A program made the position numbers and the translations under genes. Positions 26,306-35,157 of a stretch of DNA of 64,000 nucleotides are shown in pieces (the first letter of the stretch is position 1; every line of letters starts with the position of its first letter). Origin of the DNA: Gordonia sediminis (GTDB lineage: Bacteria > Actinomycetota > Actinomycetes > Mycobacteriales > Mycobacteriaceae); the NCBI GenBank assembly GCA_004193205.1, contig RZUM01000002.1:806001-870000 (forward strand). Reading direction: 5' to 3'. Below the pieces are notes generated by a model, which had not been told where the DNA came from, searched no databases, and saw nothing but the letters and a program-made list of their open reading frames with translations.

Positions 26306-28864
26306 TCACGCCTCCGCGATCGCCTCCAGCGGTCGGGTCCGGGCGGCGCGGACGGCGGGCCACAGCGCGGCGAGCACGCCGACCACAGCGGAGGCGACCA
26401 GAGTGACACCGATCAGACTCCACGGCAGCACGGGCGTCCCGAGCCCCCATTTCGCCAGTGTCCGCACCAGCGCCCAGCCGATGACGGTACCCAGGATGAC
26501 CCCGAGCAGAGCGCCGAAGATCGCGATGAGCACCGACTCCAGGTAGATGCTGCGGCGCACCTGCGAGCGCAGCATGCCGACCGCCCGCAACATGCCGATC
26601 TCCCGCTGACGTTCCACCACCGACAGGGCGAGGGTGTTGACGATCCCGAGGACCGCGATCAACAGGGCCAGGCCGAGCATCGCGTACAGGGTGGCGAGCA
26701 TCTGGTCGATCTGGCTGGATGCCGCGCTCTTGAACTGCGCGCGGTCTTGGACCTGCACCGTGAGGTAGCTGTCGGTGGCCTGTTCCAGACCCGTGCGGAG
26801 CGCCGCGGGATCGGTGCCCGGTTTGGCGGTCACGAAGACCGCGAAACTCGACTGCGCCGATGCCGGTACGAGCTCGTTGTAGACCGACTCGCCGACCATG
26901 AACGGCTCGAGCGCCTCGTTGTCGCTGTACACGCCGGTCACGGTGACGTCCACGGTGGCGCCGGTCGCGCCGGTGAAGGTGACGACGTCACCCCGATTCC
27001 AGCCCTTCGACGAGCTGGTTCGCTCACTCACGAACATGCCGTCGTCGGGAAGCACATCGGACACCCCGTCGGCCATGTTGAGGACGGCGACGTCGGCGAT
27101 GGGCCCGCCGATCGGCGAGTAGCCGGTCACGCCTACGCCGTCCGCCCGGGCCGACAGCATGTCCATCGAGACCGCTTCGGCGACGCCGTCGACCTTCTGC
27201 ACGGAGTCCAGAACGGCGGCCGGGATGGGCAGGTTGTTGGTCCCCGCGACGATGAAGTCGGCGGTCAGGCCCTTGTCCACCATCTCGTTGACGGTGCCCT
27301 TGAACGAGGTCCCCAGCGTACCGATCACCGCCACCAGCAGCAGACCCAACGTCAGGGCGAACGCCGTGGCCGAGGTGCGCCGCGGATTGCGGACCGCGTT
27401 GGTGCGGGCCAGCCGGCCGATCTTGCCGAACGGGGCGCCGATCACCGATCCCAGCGCACCGACCACCGGACGTGACATCGCGGGACCGGCCAGCACCACG
27501 GCGGCGATGGCCATGGCGGCACCGGCACCGACGGCGATCGCCGGTCCGACCCCCACTCCCGTGGCGCCGATGATGATCACGACCAGCGCGGCCACGCCGA
27601 GGAGGACGCCGACGAGGGTGCGCATCCGCAGCGATGCGGCGGTCCCTTCGGCCATGCCGGCACGCATGGCCTCCACCGGCGGCACCTTCGAGGCGCGCAC
27701 CGCCGGTACCCAGGCGCTGATCATGGTGACCACGATGCCGACGAACAGGGCCGCGCCGATCGCCGGGGCGCCGATCTGCAGCGGCGCGTGGGGCAAACCC
27801 GACATCGCGGTCGTCAATGCCTGTAGTCCGGCCGCGAGGCCGATGCCGATACCGAGGCCGACGATGCCGCCGATCAATCCGACCACGAAGGCCTCGAACA
27901 GAACCGAGCGCGACACCTGCCTGCGGCTGGCGCCGACGGCCCGCAGCAGTGCGAGTTCCCGGTTCCGCTGCGCGACGATCATCGAGAAGGTGTTGTAGAT
28001 GATGAAGGTACCGACGATGAGTCCGACCGCCGCGAACGCCAGCAGGATGGCGGTGAAGATCGTCAGGAACTCGTTGACGCTGTCCTTCTGGTCCTGACGC
28101 ACCTGATCCCCGGTCCGCACCTCGTAGGTGTTGGCGGGCAGGGCGTTCTCGACGCGCTGTTTGAGTTCGTCGGGTGTCACGCCGTCGACCGCGGACATGT
28201 CGACCTGCGCGGCGTGGTCACCGTCGGAGAACAACTGGCTCGCCGTCGTCTTGTCGAACTGGACGTTGACGTAGCCCCCGGTGGACCCGGGCAGTTCGAT
28301 CAGGCCGACGACGGTGACCTCGCGCGGCTGCGCCGATCCCTGGCCGAGGACGACCTTCGTCGTCGACCCGACCGTGAGCCCGGCCTCTTTGGCCGCCGAC
28401 GAGTTCAGCACGATCTCGTTGGCGGTGGTGGGCGCTCGTCCGCCCGGCAGCAGCGGCTCGGCGCTCGGGTCCAGCGACTGGTCGGGGGGGATGTAGGCGG
28501 TGCCGACACTGGGTGCCCCGCCGGTCTGCAACGCCTTGCCGTCGCTGTTGGCGATGGTCACCAGCCCGGTGTAGTTCTGCACGATCCGGTCGATGCCGAG
28601 TTCCTGCTTCTGGGCGGTGAGCTCGTCGACCACCGACTGCGGCACGCCAGGGGACTGCGAGTTCTTCGGCGTGATCTCCACCGCGACACCGGGGGCGGCG
28701 TTGTCGAAGATGTCGTTGAAGGCCTTGGAGACGGTCGATGTGAACACGATCGACCCGGCCACGAAGCAGGTCCCGAGCACGATCGAGAAGACGGTCAGGA
28801 ACAGGCGGAGCTTGTGCGCCCGCAGGTTTCGCAACGAAACCCGGCGCATCACCGAGGAGGACAT
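26306..28864 (-). CDS. ABC transporter permease, FtsX/MacB type with two FtsX domains
   Basis: 852 residues. An N-terminal helix (about 18-38) is followed by a large extracytoplasmic domain, then three FtsX helices, a further helical block, a second extracytoplasmic domain and three final FtsX helices. Phrases NTFSMIVAQRNRELALLRAVGASRRQ and NTLALSVVERQREIGMLRAVGMLRSQ are the duplicated FtsX coupling regions. It begins four bases after the ATPase gene stops, so both make one complex. Substrate unknown: related systems export lipoproteins, peptides or drugs, or signal across the membrane. Confidence 0.9.
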   Translation of the reverse strand: MSSSVMRRVSLRNLRAHKLRLFLTVFSIVLGTCFVAGSIVFTSTVSKAFNDIFDNAAPGVAVEITPKNSQSPGVPQSVVDELTAQKQELGIDRIVQNYTGLVTIANSDGKALQTGGAPSVGTAYIPPDQSLDPSAEPLLPGGRAPTTANEIVLNSSAAKEAGLTVGSTTKVVLGQGSAQPREVTVVGLIELPGSTGGYVNVQFDKTTASQLFSDGDHAAQVDMSAVDGVTPDELKQRVENALPANTYEVRTGDQVRQDQKDSVNEFLTIFTAILLAFAAVGLIVGTFIIYNTFSMIVAQRNRELALLRAVGASRRQVSRSVLFEAFVVGLIGGIVGLGIGIGLAAGLQALTTAMSGLPHAPLQIGAPAIGAALFVGIVVTMISAWVPAVRASKVPPVEAMRAGMAEGTAASLRMRTLVGVLLGVAALVVIIIGATGVGVGPAIAVGAGAAMAIAAVVLAGPAMSRPVVGALGSVIGAPFGKIGRLARTNAVRNPRRTSATAFALTLGLLLVAVIGTLGTSFKGTVNEMVDKGLTADFIVAGTNNLPIPAAVLDSVQKVDGVAEAVSMDMLSARADGVGVTGYSPIGGPIADVAVLNMADGVSDVLPDDGMFVSERTSSSKGWNRGDVVTFTGATGATVDVTVTGVYSDNEALEPFMVGESVYNELVPASAQSSFAVFVTAKPGTDPAALRTGLEQATDSYLTVQVQDRAQFKSAASSQIDQMLATLYAMLGLALLIAVLGIVNTLALSVVERQREIGMLRAVGMLRSQVRRSIYLESVLIAIFGALLGVILGTVIGWALVRTLAKWGLGTPVLPWSLIGVTLVASAVVGVLAALWPAVRAARTRPLEAIAEA

Positions 28865-28868
28865 GGTG

Positions 28869-29729
28869 TCAGCCGACCTGTTCGGATTCGCCGTCGGCGG
28901 CGGAGGTGGCCGACTCGGTGGGCGCTGCGGACTTGGCGGACTCGGCGGACTCAGCGGTCGCCGGCCCGTTGTCGAGGTTCTTCATCACCTCGAAGACGTC
29001 GTCGGCCGACGGGCTGGTCAGTTCGCGCACGATCTTCCCGTCGGCGAGGAACACCACCCGGTCCGCGTAGGAGGCGGCCCGGGGATCGTGGGTCACGATC
29101 ACCACCGTCTGACCGAACTCGTCGGTGGCCGCACGCAGGATGTCGAGCACCTCACCCGACGACCGCGAGTCGAGGTTGCCGGTCGGCTCGTCGCCGAAGA
29201 TGATCTCCGGCTTGTCGACGAGGGCACGGGCACACGCGACACGCTGTTGCTGACCGCCGGACAGTTCGCTGGGCAGGTGGTCGAGACGATCGGCGATGCC
29301 CAGCCGCCCCACCACCGTGTCGAACCATTCCTTGTCGATGTCGCGGCCGGCGATGTCGACGGGCAGGGTGATGTTCTCCGCCGCGCTGAGGGTGGGCACG
29401 AGGTTGAACGACTGGAACACGAACCCGATGCGGTCGCGCCGCAGCATGGTCATCGCCTTGTCGGACAGACCGGTCAGCTCCACGTCGCCGATCCTCACCC
29501 GCCCGCTGGTCGCGACGTCCAGTCCGGCCAGGCAGTGCATCAGGGTCGACTTGCCCGACCCGGAGGGACCCATGATCGCGGTGAACTGCCCGGCCGGGAA
29601 ATCGATGGTGATGCCGCGCAGGGCTTCGACGGTGGTGTCGCCGGAGCCGTAGACCTTCGTGAGGTCCGCGGCACCGGCCGCGATCTTGTGTGTTTGCAGA
29701 GCGGGGCTATCGGTGTGCGCCGTTGTCAT
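28869..29729 (-). CDS. ABC transporter ATP-binding protein (LolD/MacB-type)
   Basis: ATPase of the adjacent FtsX-type permease; 286 residues from ATG 29729. Walker A is GPSGSGKST, the Q-loop VFQSF, the ABC signature LSGGQQQRVA, Walker B IIFGDEPTGNLD and the switch THDP. A low-complexity Ala/Ser/Glu tail of about 40 residues after VFEVMKNL is unusual and probably disordered. GGAG is only two bases before the ATG, so initiation signals are weak; the ORF extends 12 codons further but those residues lie outside the ABC fold. Confidence 0.93.
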   Translation of the reverse strand: MTTAHTDSPALQTHKIAAGAADLTKVYGSGDTTVEALRGITIDFPAGQFTAIMGPSGSGKSTLMHCLAGLDVATSGRVRIGDVELTGLSDKAMTMLRRDRIGFVFQSFNLVPTLSAAENITLPVDIAGRDIDKEWFDTVVGRLGIADRLDHLPSELSGGQQQRVACARALVDKPEIIFGDEPTGNLDSRSSGEVLDILRAATDEFGQTVVIVTHDPRAASYADRVVFLADGKIVRELTSPSADDVFEVMKNLDNGPATAESAESAKSAAPTESATSAADGESEQVG

Positions 29730-29796
29730 GGCTCCACGATGCCAAATCCTCGCCCGCTTGGACATCGGGTATCACCCTGAGATGACCCCGAGGGGG

Positions 29797-30891
29797 TCAG
29801 CTCTTCGGGAACTGCACCTCGAGCGAGTGGATACGGGTCGGTCCGGCGAACACGTCGTTGGTGACGACGAACAGCGTCCGGGCCCGATACTTCTGCCCGC
29901 GAGAGCCCGGAATCCAGTCGCCCCACGCCAATCCGGACATGTTGCCGGCGTTCAGGTCGTGGAGCGGTGCGGTGGAGAAGACGGGCCTCTTGAGCATCAC
30001 CTTCTCGGTGCCGGCGAGCTTCTTCTTGCCCGACACCGGCTGCGCACCCCGGGTGGTCGTCCAGTAGATCCGCGTCACGCGACCCTTACCCCGCTCGAGC
30101 ACCAGGAAATCCGTGTTGTTGACGGACAACACATCCGCGGCGACCTTGTCGCGGTCGGTGCGGTAGACGTACTCCGACGTACCGCGGCCCGCCCAGGTGA
30201 TCAGGCGAGCCGAGGTGCGCGGGTCCTGTTTGAGCCCGCCGGCCGTGATCGCGCTGATTCGGTCGCCCGGGCCGACCGCGACGCCGGTCAGCCCGAGCTG
30301 CCCGTTGAGTCCGGTCTTCGACGTCACCCGGTACGCGCTCGGCAGGGGGAGGTCCCGAAGGTAGCTGCCGTTGCGGCCGAGGACGCGGACGAACTGATTC
30401 GCACCGCCACTGGCCACCACGTAGTCGTTGCCGACGGCGCGGATCCCCTCGAACTGCGCGGCACCGGGCAGCATCGGCAGGTTCCCCGGGCCCAGGATCG
30501 TGCCGCCGCCGGCGACCGCCGGTCCGGCGAGCATCGACGAACCGGTTTCGATGTTCGACGACCCGAACCCGACGAACGGGGAGCCACTGTCGGCGGCCGG
30601 ACCGCCCGCGAAACCCGTCACCGAGTTGTACGGAATGGTCGCGGTGTAGAACCGCGCCGGACCGAGCCTGCCGACGTCGGTGGACACCAGGACGTATTGA
30701 CCGCTGCCGGTCCGGTCGATGCCCGAGATGGCACCGAAGGTGGGGATCAGACGGCCGATGGTCGTCGAGTCGGTGTAGAACGAGACCACGGTCTTCGGTG
30801 CGGGGGCCGCATCGGCGGCCCCGACCGTCGTTCCGGAAAGACCCACGGCACCGGCGGTTGCGAGCACCGCCCCCCACAAGCGAAGTCTCAT
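29797..30891 (-). CDS. Secreted phytase-esterase-like beta-propeller protein
   Basis: 364 residues with a clear signal peptide (MRLRLWGAVLATAGAVG..., cleavage after ADAA near residue 28). The remainder resembles the 'esterase-like activity of phytase' family: an ISGIDRTGSGQYVLVSTDVG repeat start, FEGIRAVGNDYVVASGG, and NMSGLAWGDW near the C-terminus. No catalytic nucleophile is assignable from sequence. The gene is preceded by the 30.9-31.1 kb repeat region that follows pckA, so it likely has its own promoter there. Function on a phosphorylated or ester substrate outside the membrane is inferred. Confidence 0.72.
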   Translation of the reverse strand: MRLRLWGAVLATAGAVGLSGTTVGAADAAPAPKTVVSFYTDSTTIGRLIPTFGAISGIDRTGSGQYVLVSTDVGRLGPARFYTATIPYNSVTGFAGGPAADSGSPFVGFGSSNIETGSSMLAGPAVAGGGTILGPGNLPMLPGAAQFEGIRAVGNDYVVASGGANQFVRVLGRNGSYLRDLPLPSAYRVTSKTGLNGQLGLTGVAVGPGDRISAITAGGLKQDPRTSARLITWAGRGTSEYVYRTDRDKVAADVLSVNNTDFLVLERGKGRVTRIYWTTTRGAQPVSGKKKLAGTEKVMLKRPVFSTAPLHDLNAGNMSGLAWGDWIPGSRGQKYRARTLFVVTNDVFAGPTRIHSLEVQFPKS

Positions 30892-30971
30892 GGGTGGTCA
30901 CCCTACCCGATCCCCCCGGCCCCTTCCGCGTCGAAAGCCCAGCTCCCCCTCGCCGAGAGAACCCAAGATCC

Positions 30972-31034
30972 CGCCGACGGCACCCCGGATTTCGCCGACG
31001 GCACCCCGGATTTCGCCGACGGCACCCCGTTTCG
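30972..31034. repeat. Three tandem copies of a 21-bp unit
   Basis: Units at 30972-30992, 30993-31013 and 31014-31034 share the core CGCCGACGGCACCCCG; the third diverges at its end. They lie between the phytase-like gene and the inverted repeats downstream of pckA. Confidence 0.85.
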
Positions 31035-31036
31035 TG

Positions 31037-31140
31037 CCGAGAGAACCCGAAAATTCGCCGAGGGAACCCGGGGATAGAGCGAGAGAACCCAACCCGATCA
31101 ACGGGCTGGGTTCTCTCGGCGAATTTTCGGGTTCTCTCGG
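31037..31140. repeat. 26-bp perfect inverted repeat enclosing a strong hairpin downstream of pckA
   Basis: Positions 31037-31062 and 31115-31140 are exact reverse complements (core GAGAGAACCCGAAAATTCGC). Between them, 31080-31091 pairs with 31107-31118 (CGAGAGAACCCA / TGGGTTCTCTCG), extended by CCCG/CGGG around the loop ATCAA. The region starts about 35 bases after the pckA stop on the minus strand, so the inner hairpin probably ends pckA transcription. There is no U run. GAGAGAACCC occurs three times, suggesting a dispersed repeat family. Confidence 0.75.
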
Positions 31141-31174
31141 CCTCCGTGGTGCCGGTTGGGCGGCTGGGTGCCCC

Positions 31175-33004
31175 TTAGACGAGGCGCTGCTTGAGGTGGT
31201 CGAGCTCGTCACGCAGCGGGCTGGGCAGCCTGTCGCCGACGAACTCGAACAGCTCCTCGATCAGCGGGAGCTCCTGACGCCACTCGTCGGGATTCACCGC
31301 CAGCGCGGCGGCGATGTCCTCGGCGGGCACATCGTCGAGACCCTCGACGTTGATCTCCTCGGGCTTCGCGACGATGCCGATCGGGGTGGACACGCCCTCG
31401 TTGCGACCCTCGATCCGTCCGACGATCCACTCGAGCACGCGGCTGTTCTCGCCGAAGCCCGGCCACAGGAAACGGCCGTCGTCGCCGCGACGGAACCAGT
31501 TGACGTAGAAGACCTTGGGCAGCTTGGTGGCGTCGGCGTTCTTGCCGAGGTCGATCCAGTGCGCGAAGTAGTCGCCGACGTGGTAGCCGAGGAACGGCAG
31601 CATCGCCATCGGGTCGCGGCGCACGGTGCCCACCTTGCCCTCGGCGGCGGCGGTCTGCTCGGAGCCCACGGTGGCGCCCATGAACACACCGTGCTGCCAG
31701 TCACGGGCTTCAGTGACCAGCGGGACGGTCGTCTTGCGGCGTCCGCCGAAGAGGATCGCCGAGATCGGCACGCCCTGCGGGTCATCCCACTCCGCTGCCA
31801 GCGACGGGCACTGGTCCAGCGGCGTGCAGTAACGCGAGTTCGGGTGCGCGGCCTTCTGGTCGGAGTCCGGAGTCCAGTCGTTGCCCTTCCAGTCGGTGAG
31901 GTGCGCCGGCTTCTCGCCGCCGATGCCCTCCCACCAGATATCGCCGTCGTCGGTGAGCGCGACGTTGGTGTACAGGGTGTTGCCGGCCTCGATGGTCTTC
32001 ATCGCGTTCGGGTTCGAGTCGTCACTGGTGCCGGGCGCGACACCGAAGAAACCGAACTCCGGGTTGATGGCGTACAGGCGGCCGTCCTCGCCGAACCGCA
32101 TCCAGGCGATGTCGTCACCGACGGTTTCCGCGGTCCAGCCCGGGATGGTGGGCTGGATCATCGCGAGGTTGGTCTTGCCGCAGGCGCTCGGGAACGCCGC
32201 CGCGACGTAGTAGACCTTCTTCTCCGGGCTGGTCAGCTTGAGGATCAGCATGTGCTCGGCGAGCCAGCCCTCGTCGTGGGCGAGCACCGAGGCGATACGC
32301 AGCGCGTAGCACTTCTTGCCGAGCAGGGCGTTACCGCCGTAGCCGGAACCGAAGGACCAGATCTCGCGATCCTCGGGGAAGTGGGTGATGTACTTCTCCG
32401 TATTGCATGGCCACGGCACGTCGGCCTGCCCGGACTCGAGCGGTGCGCCCACCGAGTGCAGTGCCTTGACGAAGAACCCGTCGTCGCCGAGCAGGTCGAG
32501 GACCTGGGGGCCGACGCGGGTCATGATCTTCATGGACAGGACGACGTATTCGGAGTCGGTGATCTCCACACCGAGTTTCGGGTCGTCGGAACCGAGCGGG
32601 CCCATGCAGAACGGGATGACGAACATCGTGCGGCCGCGCATGCATCCGCGGTACAGCTCGGTCATGGTGGCGCGCATCTCGGCCGGATCGACCCAGTTGT
32701 TGGTCGGGCCGGCGTCTTCTTCGGTCTTCGAGCAGATGTAGGTGCGCGACTCGACGCGGGCTACGTCGGCGGGGTCGGAGTTGGCGAGGAAGGAGTTGGG
32801 CTTCTTGTCCTCGTTGAGCTTGACCAGGGTGCCTGCCTCCACCAGCTGCGCGGTGAGGCGATCCCACTCCTCCTCGCTGCCGTCGGACCACACGACACGT
32901 TCCGGCTGGGTCAACTCTGCGATCTCGGCCACCCAGGCCAGCAGGCCGGCGTGTTTGGTGGGGGCGGTGTTGGGGTCCAGTCCAGGAATCGTGGCTGAAG
33001 TCAT
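31175..33004 (-). CDS. pckA: Phosphoenolpyruvate carboxykinase (GTP)
   Basis: Gluconeogenic enzyme converting oxaloacetate and GTP to PEP, GDP and CO2. 609 residues, normal for GTP-type PEPCK. The kinase-1 loop [12 protein letters not shown], the Mn2+/GTP region [21 protein letters not shown], and the substrate segment [20 protein letters not shown] are all present. ATG 33004 with GGAGGAG upstream is chosen; the longer frame to 33202 has no support. The 206-bp upstream region holds a cAMP-receptor-like site. In carbon flow it links the fatty-acid and sterol degradation genes of the window to sugar synthesis. Confidence 0.97.
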   Translation of the reverse strand: MTSATIPGLDPNTAPTKHAGLLAWVAEIAELTQPERVVWSDGSEEEWDRLTAQLVEAGTLVKLNEDKKPNSFLANSDPADVARVESRTYICSKTEEDAGPTNNWVDPAEMRATMTELYRGCMRGRTMFVIPFCMGPLGSDDPKLGVEITDSEYVVLSMKIMTRVGPQVLDLLGDDGFFVKALHSVGAPLESGQADVPWPCNTEKYITHFPEDREIWSFGSGYGGNALLGKKCYALRIASVLAHDEGWLAEHMLILKLTSPEKKVYYVAAAFPSACGKTNLAMIQPTIPGWTAETVGDDIAWMRFGEDGRLYAINPEFGFFGVAPGTSDDSNPNAMKTIEAGNTLYTNVALTDDGDIWWEGIGGEKPAHLTDWKGNDWTPDSDQKAAHPNSRYCTPLDQCPSLAAEWDDPQGVPISAILFGGRRKTTVPLVTEARDWQHGVFMGATVGSEQTAAAEGKVGTVRRDPMAMLPFLGYHVGDYFAHWIDLGKNADATKLPKVFYVNWFRRGDDGRFLWPGFGENSRVLEWIVGRIEGRNEGVSTPIGIVAKPEEINVEGLDDVPAEDIAAALAVNPDEWRQELPLIEELFEFVGDRLPSPLRDELDHLKQRLV

Positions 33005-33185
33005 GTGGGATTCTCCTCCGAGGTGACGGCACGATACGCAAAGCCGTCGGCGATGTCGTCGTGATCTAAGGATACGTTCAGCGAGCGGCCGCTCGGTACC
33101 GGGTTTGGCCAGATGCGGCATATCCCACATTTCCCGGCTTGGCAACCGGCGTTCCCGGTGTTTTCGCCCCGGCCCACCGCCGTTA

Positions 33186-33201
33186 AGTGAGGCAAACCAC
33201 A
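33186..33201. promoter_or_regulatory. CRP/GlxR-like site upstream of pckA
   Basis: On the minus strand it reads TGTGGTTTGCCTCACT, matching TGTGA-N6-TCACA at eight of ten defined positions. It is about 180 bases upstream of the pckA start. Corynebacterial GlxR and mycobacterial CRP use this consensus; regulation of pckA by cAMP-bound regulator is inferred. Confidence 0.4.
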
Positions 33202-33210
33202 CTTGCGAAG

Positions 33211-33579
33211 CTAGCCCAGCCGGCCCGAATCGGTAGGCACCCAGATTCCGCTGTCCGGATCGAGTGCGCGTGAGGAGAACACTCCCTGTGCGTCGACGTT
33301 GGTGATCTTGTCGACCTGCCCGTCGCGGTCGGAATCGGTGTAGACGGTGATCCCGTCGGGCCCGTTGCGGGTCAGTGAGTCGCTCACGCCGTCGTCGTCG
33401 GTGTCGAGTTCAGCCGGTCCCAGATCCCACACCCGCCCGTCGGTGTGCATCCACAGGTGGTTGCCGGGGTCGTCGTGATCCTCGCCGGGCGTCGCATAGG
33501 CGACATCGTGGACCGCGCTGTCCGACGCGGTGACCTCCGGATCGTCGGCGAACTCGTCACCGAGGAATGACATGTCCAC
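33211..33579 (-). CDS. DUF6802-like small acidic protein with calcium-loop repeats
   Basis: 122-residue acidic protein. Two DxDxDG-type loops are visible ([10 protein letters not shown] and [10 protein letters not shown]), similar to thrombospondin type-3 / dockerin calcium loops, followed by [11 protein letters not shown]. No signal peptide or membrane helix. Start is GTG 33579 with GGGGAG six bases upstream, or ATG 33573. The leader contains a 14-bp unit repeated three times that carries this ribosome site (33583-33622). Related proteins are common in Gordonia and Rhodococcus with no assigned function. It follows the two P-loop-like genes on the same strand. Confidence 0.72.
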   Translation of the reverse strand: MDMSFLGDEFADDPEVTASDSAVHDVAYATPGEDHDDPGNHLWMHTDGRVWDLGPAELDTDDDGVSDSLTRNGPDGITVYTDSDRDGQVDKITNVDAQGVFSSRALDPDSGIWVPTDSGRLG

Positions 33580-33582
33580 TGT

Positions 33583-33622
33583 GTTCTCCCCTCACCGTTC
33601 TCCCCTCACCGTTCTCCCCTCA
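33583..33622 (-). repeat. Triplicated ribosome-binding-site repeat upstream of the DUF6802-like gene
   Basis: A 14-bp unit (minus strand GGTGAGGGGAGAAC) occurs two full times plus a partial third. Each copy offers GAGGGGAG, an excellent Shine-Dalgarno sequence; only the copy nearest the gene is correctly spaced for GTG 33579. The number of copies could vary by slippage. Confidence 0.75.
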
Positions 33623-33636
33623 TGACGCACACCACA

Positions 33637-35157
33637 CTAGGACGCGCCAGCCGCTCGATCGGTTCCCGCCTCGTCGTCGGTCTCGCCGACCAGGTCCGCC
33701 GACAGTCCGGCCAGCTCGCGGTGCAGCGTCCCGATCCGGCGAAGGCGGGACTGCTGGTCCTGCGTGGGGCCGGCACGAGCCGCGCGCAGCTCCTCGTCGA
33801 TCTCGGCGATCTCGGCCCCGATCTGGCGGGCACGGCGCTCGTAGTGGCGATTGACCTGGCTGATCAGACGCGGCTCGGCGCCGGACAAACGCATCCCGAC
33901 GCGATGTTCGAGACGATTCCGGTGCCCGCTGATCGCGTCGGTGCTCCAGACGCGCATCTCCGACCGGAGTGCGGCGGTCCGGCGCACCCGGATCACCCAG
34001 GCCGCGATCGCGACACCGAGGATCAGCGTCAGCGGCATGCTCACCCACTGCAGGGTCTGGACCCCGGCCATGGGCGCGACGATCAGCCGGCCCACACCGA
34101 GTCCGGTCGAGGCGCCGATGAGAACGAGGACGGCGTCCTCGCCGCCGCGCCTCCCGGACGGGACCGGCCGGGTGGGGGTCGGGTCGGGCACGAGGGGATC
34201 CGGGTCGTCGGGGTCGGCCACGCCCGCGTCGATTCCGAGCATGGTGGCGGCGCGCACCTCGACGATGCGTTCGTCGGTGGCACGGTCCACCTGGTCGCCC
34301 ACCGCACCCATCTCACCGCTCAGCCAGTTCGCGTAGTCATCGGCGGTGCCGGCGGTCACCGTCCGGCAACGCGTGGTCGCCGCCCCCGCCAGGGCCCGGG
34401 TCCCCGCGGCGACCTCGGCGAGGGATTCACCGCGGGCGCGGGTCAGACCGGCGCGCGCCGACGCCAGACGATCGGCACGACCGCGGTCCCGGGACTCCAC
34501 CAGCCTGCGGCGGCGCGCGGTGAGCCGCTGCACCCTCGACGCCGTCGCGTCGAGGCCGGTCTGAGCCGTCAACTCCGCCTCGGCGTGTTCGACGGCGCCC
34601 AGCGCGGCGGCGACCCGCACGCGAGCGCTACGCAGTTCGTCGGGTGCTCCGAGGTGCTCGGTGATCCACGCGAGCAGTGCCGGGATGCCGGAGTCGTCGA
34701 CGGCACCGGCGAGCGCGCCCGTCGAGGACACCGCGAAGACCGGCAGCCGGCGATGGGGGTCGAGCAACGCGCGGTGGGCCCGCAGGATGCGCGGCCAGTC
34801 CCAGAATGCGTCGATCTTGGTGCAGACCAGCGCGACGATTCCGAACCGCGCCCGCAGTTGTTCGACGGCCCGTTTCTCCTCGTCCCCCACCGACGAGGTC
34901 GGGTCCACCACCAGCAGGGCGATACCCACGGTCGGGTCGTCGGGTTGCGGGCCCCAACGCCCCGCGCTCATCGCGACCGCGGGGTCGACGGCGCGGCAGG
35001 CCTCGATCAGCGTCGTCACGCCCGTCCCGCCGATCCCGTGGACGGAGACCGTGGCGCCGCGGCCGTCGAGTGCGGCGGCGTCGAATCCCGTGAGCCCCCG
35101 CACCTGCGAGACCAGGTCGCGACCGGCGATGTCCGGCGGCGTCGACACGGGCGTCAT
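33637..35157 (-). CDS. GTPase-like membrane protein with altered Walker A (dynamin/Rv0210-like)
   Basis: 506 residues. The N-terminal domain looks like a translational-GTPase fold: P-loop position SVHGIGGTGVTTLIEA, where the invariant Lys of GxxxxGK(S/T) is Val, but the G4-like LVCTKID and G5-like VSSTG survive. A middle coiled-coil region rich in Arg/Glu (about 200-290), two adjacent membrane helices (about 350-400, VLVLIGASTGLGVGRLIV and LTLILGVAIAAWVI), and a second coiled coil follow. The layout recalls bacterial dynamin-like proteins. It overlaps by ATGA with the preceding P-loop-like gene. The missing Lys makes ordinary GTP hydrolysis doubtful. Confidence 0.7.
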   Translation of the reverse strand: MTPVSTPPDIAGRDLVSQVRGLTGFDAAALDGRGATVSVHGIGGTGVTTLIEACRAVDPAVAMSAGRWGPQPDDPTVGIALLVVDPTSSVGDEEKRAVEQLRARFGIVALVCTKIDAFWDWPRILRAHRALLDPHRRLPVFAVSSTGALAGAVDDSGIPALLAWITEHLGAPDELRSARVRVAAALGAVEHAEAELTAQTGLDATASRVQRLTARRRRLVESRDRGRADRLASARAGLTRARGESLAEVAAGTRALAGAATTRCRTVTAGTADDYANWLSGEMGAVGDQVDRATDERIVEVRAATMLGIDAGVADPDDPDPLVPDPTPTRPVPSGRRGGEDAVLVLIGASTGLGVGRLIVAPMAGVQTLQWVSMPLTLILGVAIAAWVIRVRRTAALRSEMRVWSTDAISGHRNRLEHRVGMRLSGAEPRLISQVNRHYERRARQIGAEIAEIDEELRAARAGPTQDQQSRLRRIGTLHRELAGLSADLVGETDDEAGTDRAAGAS

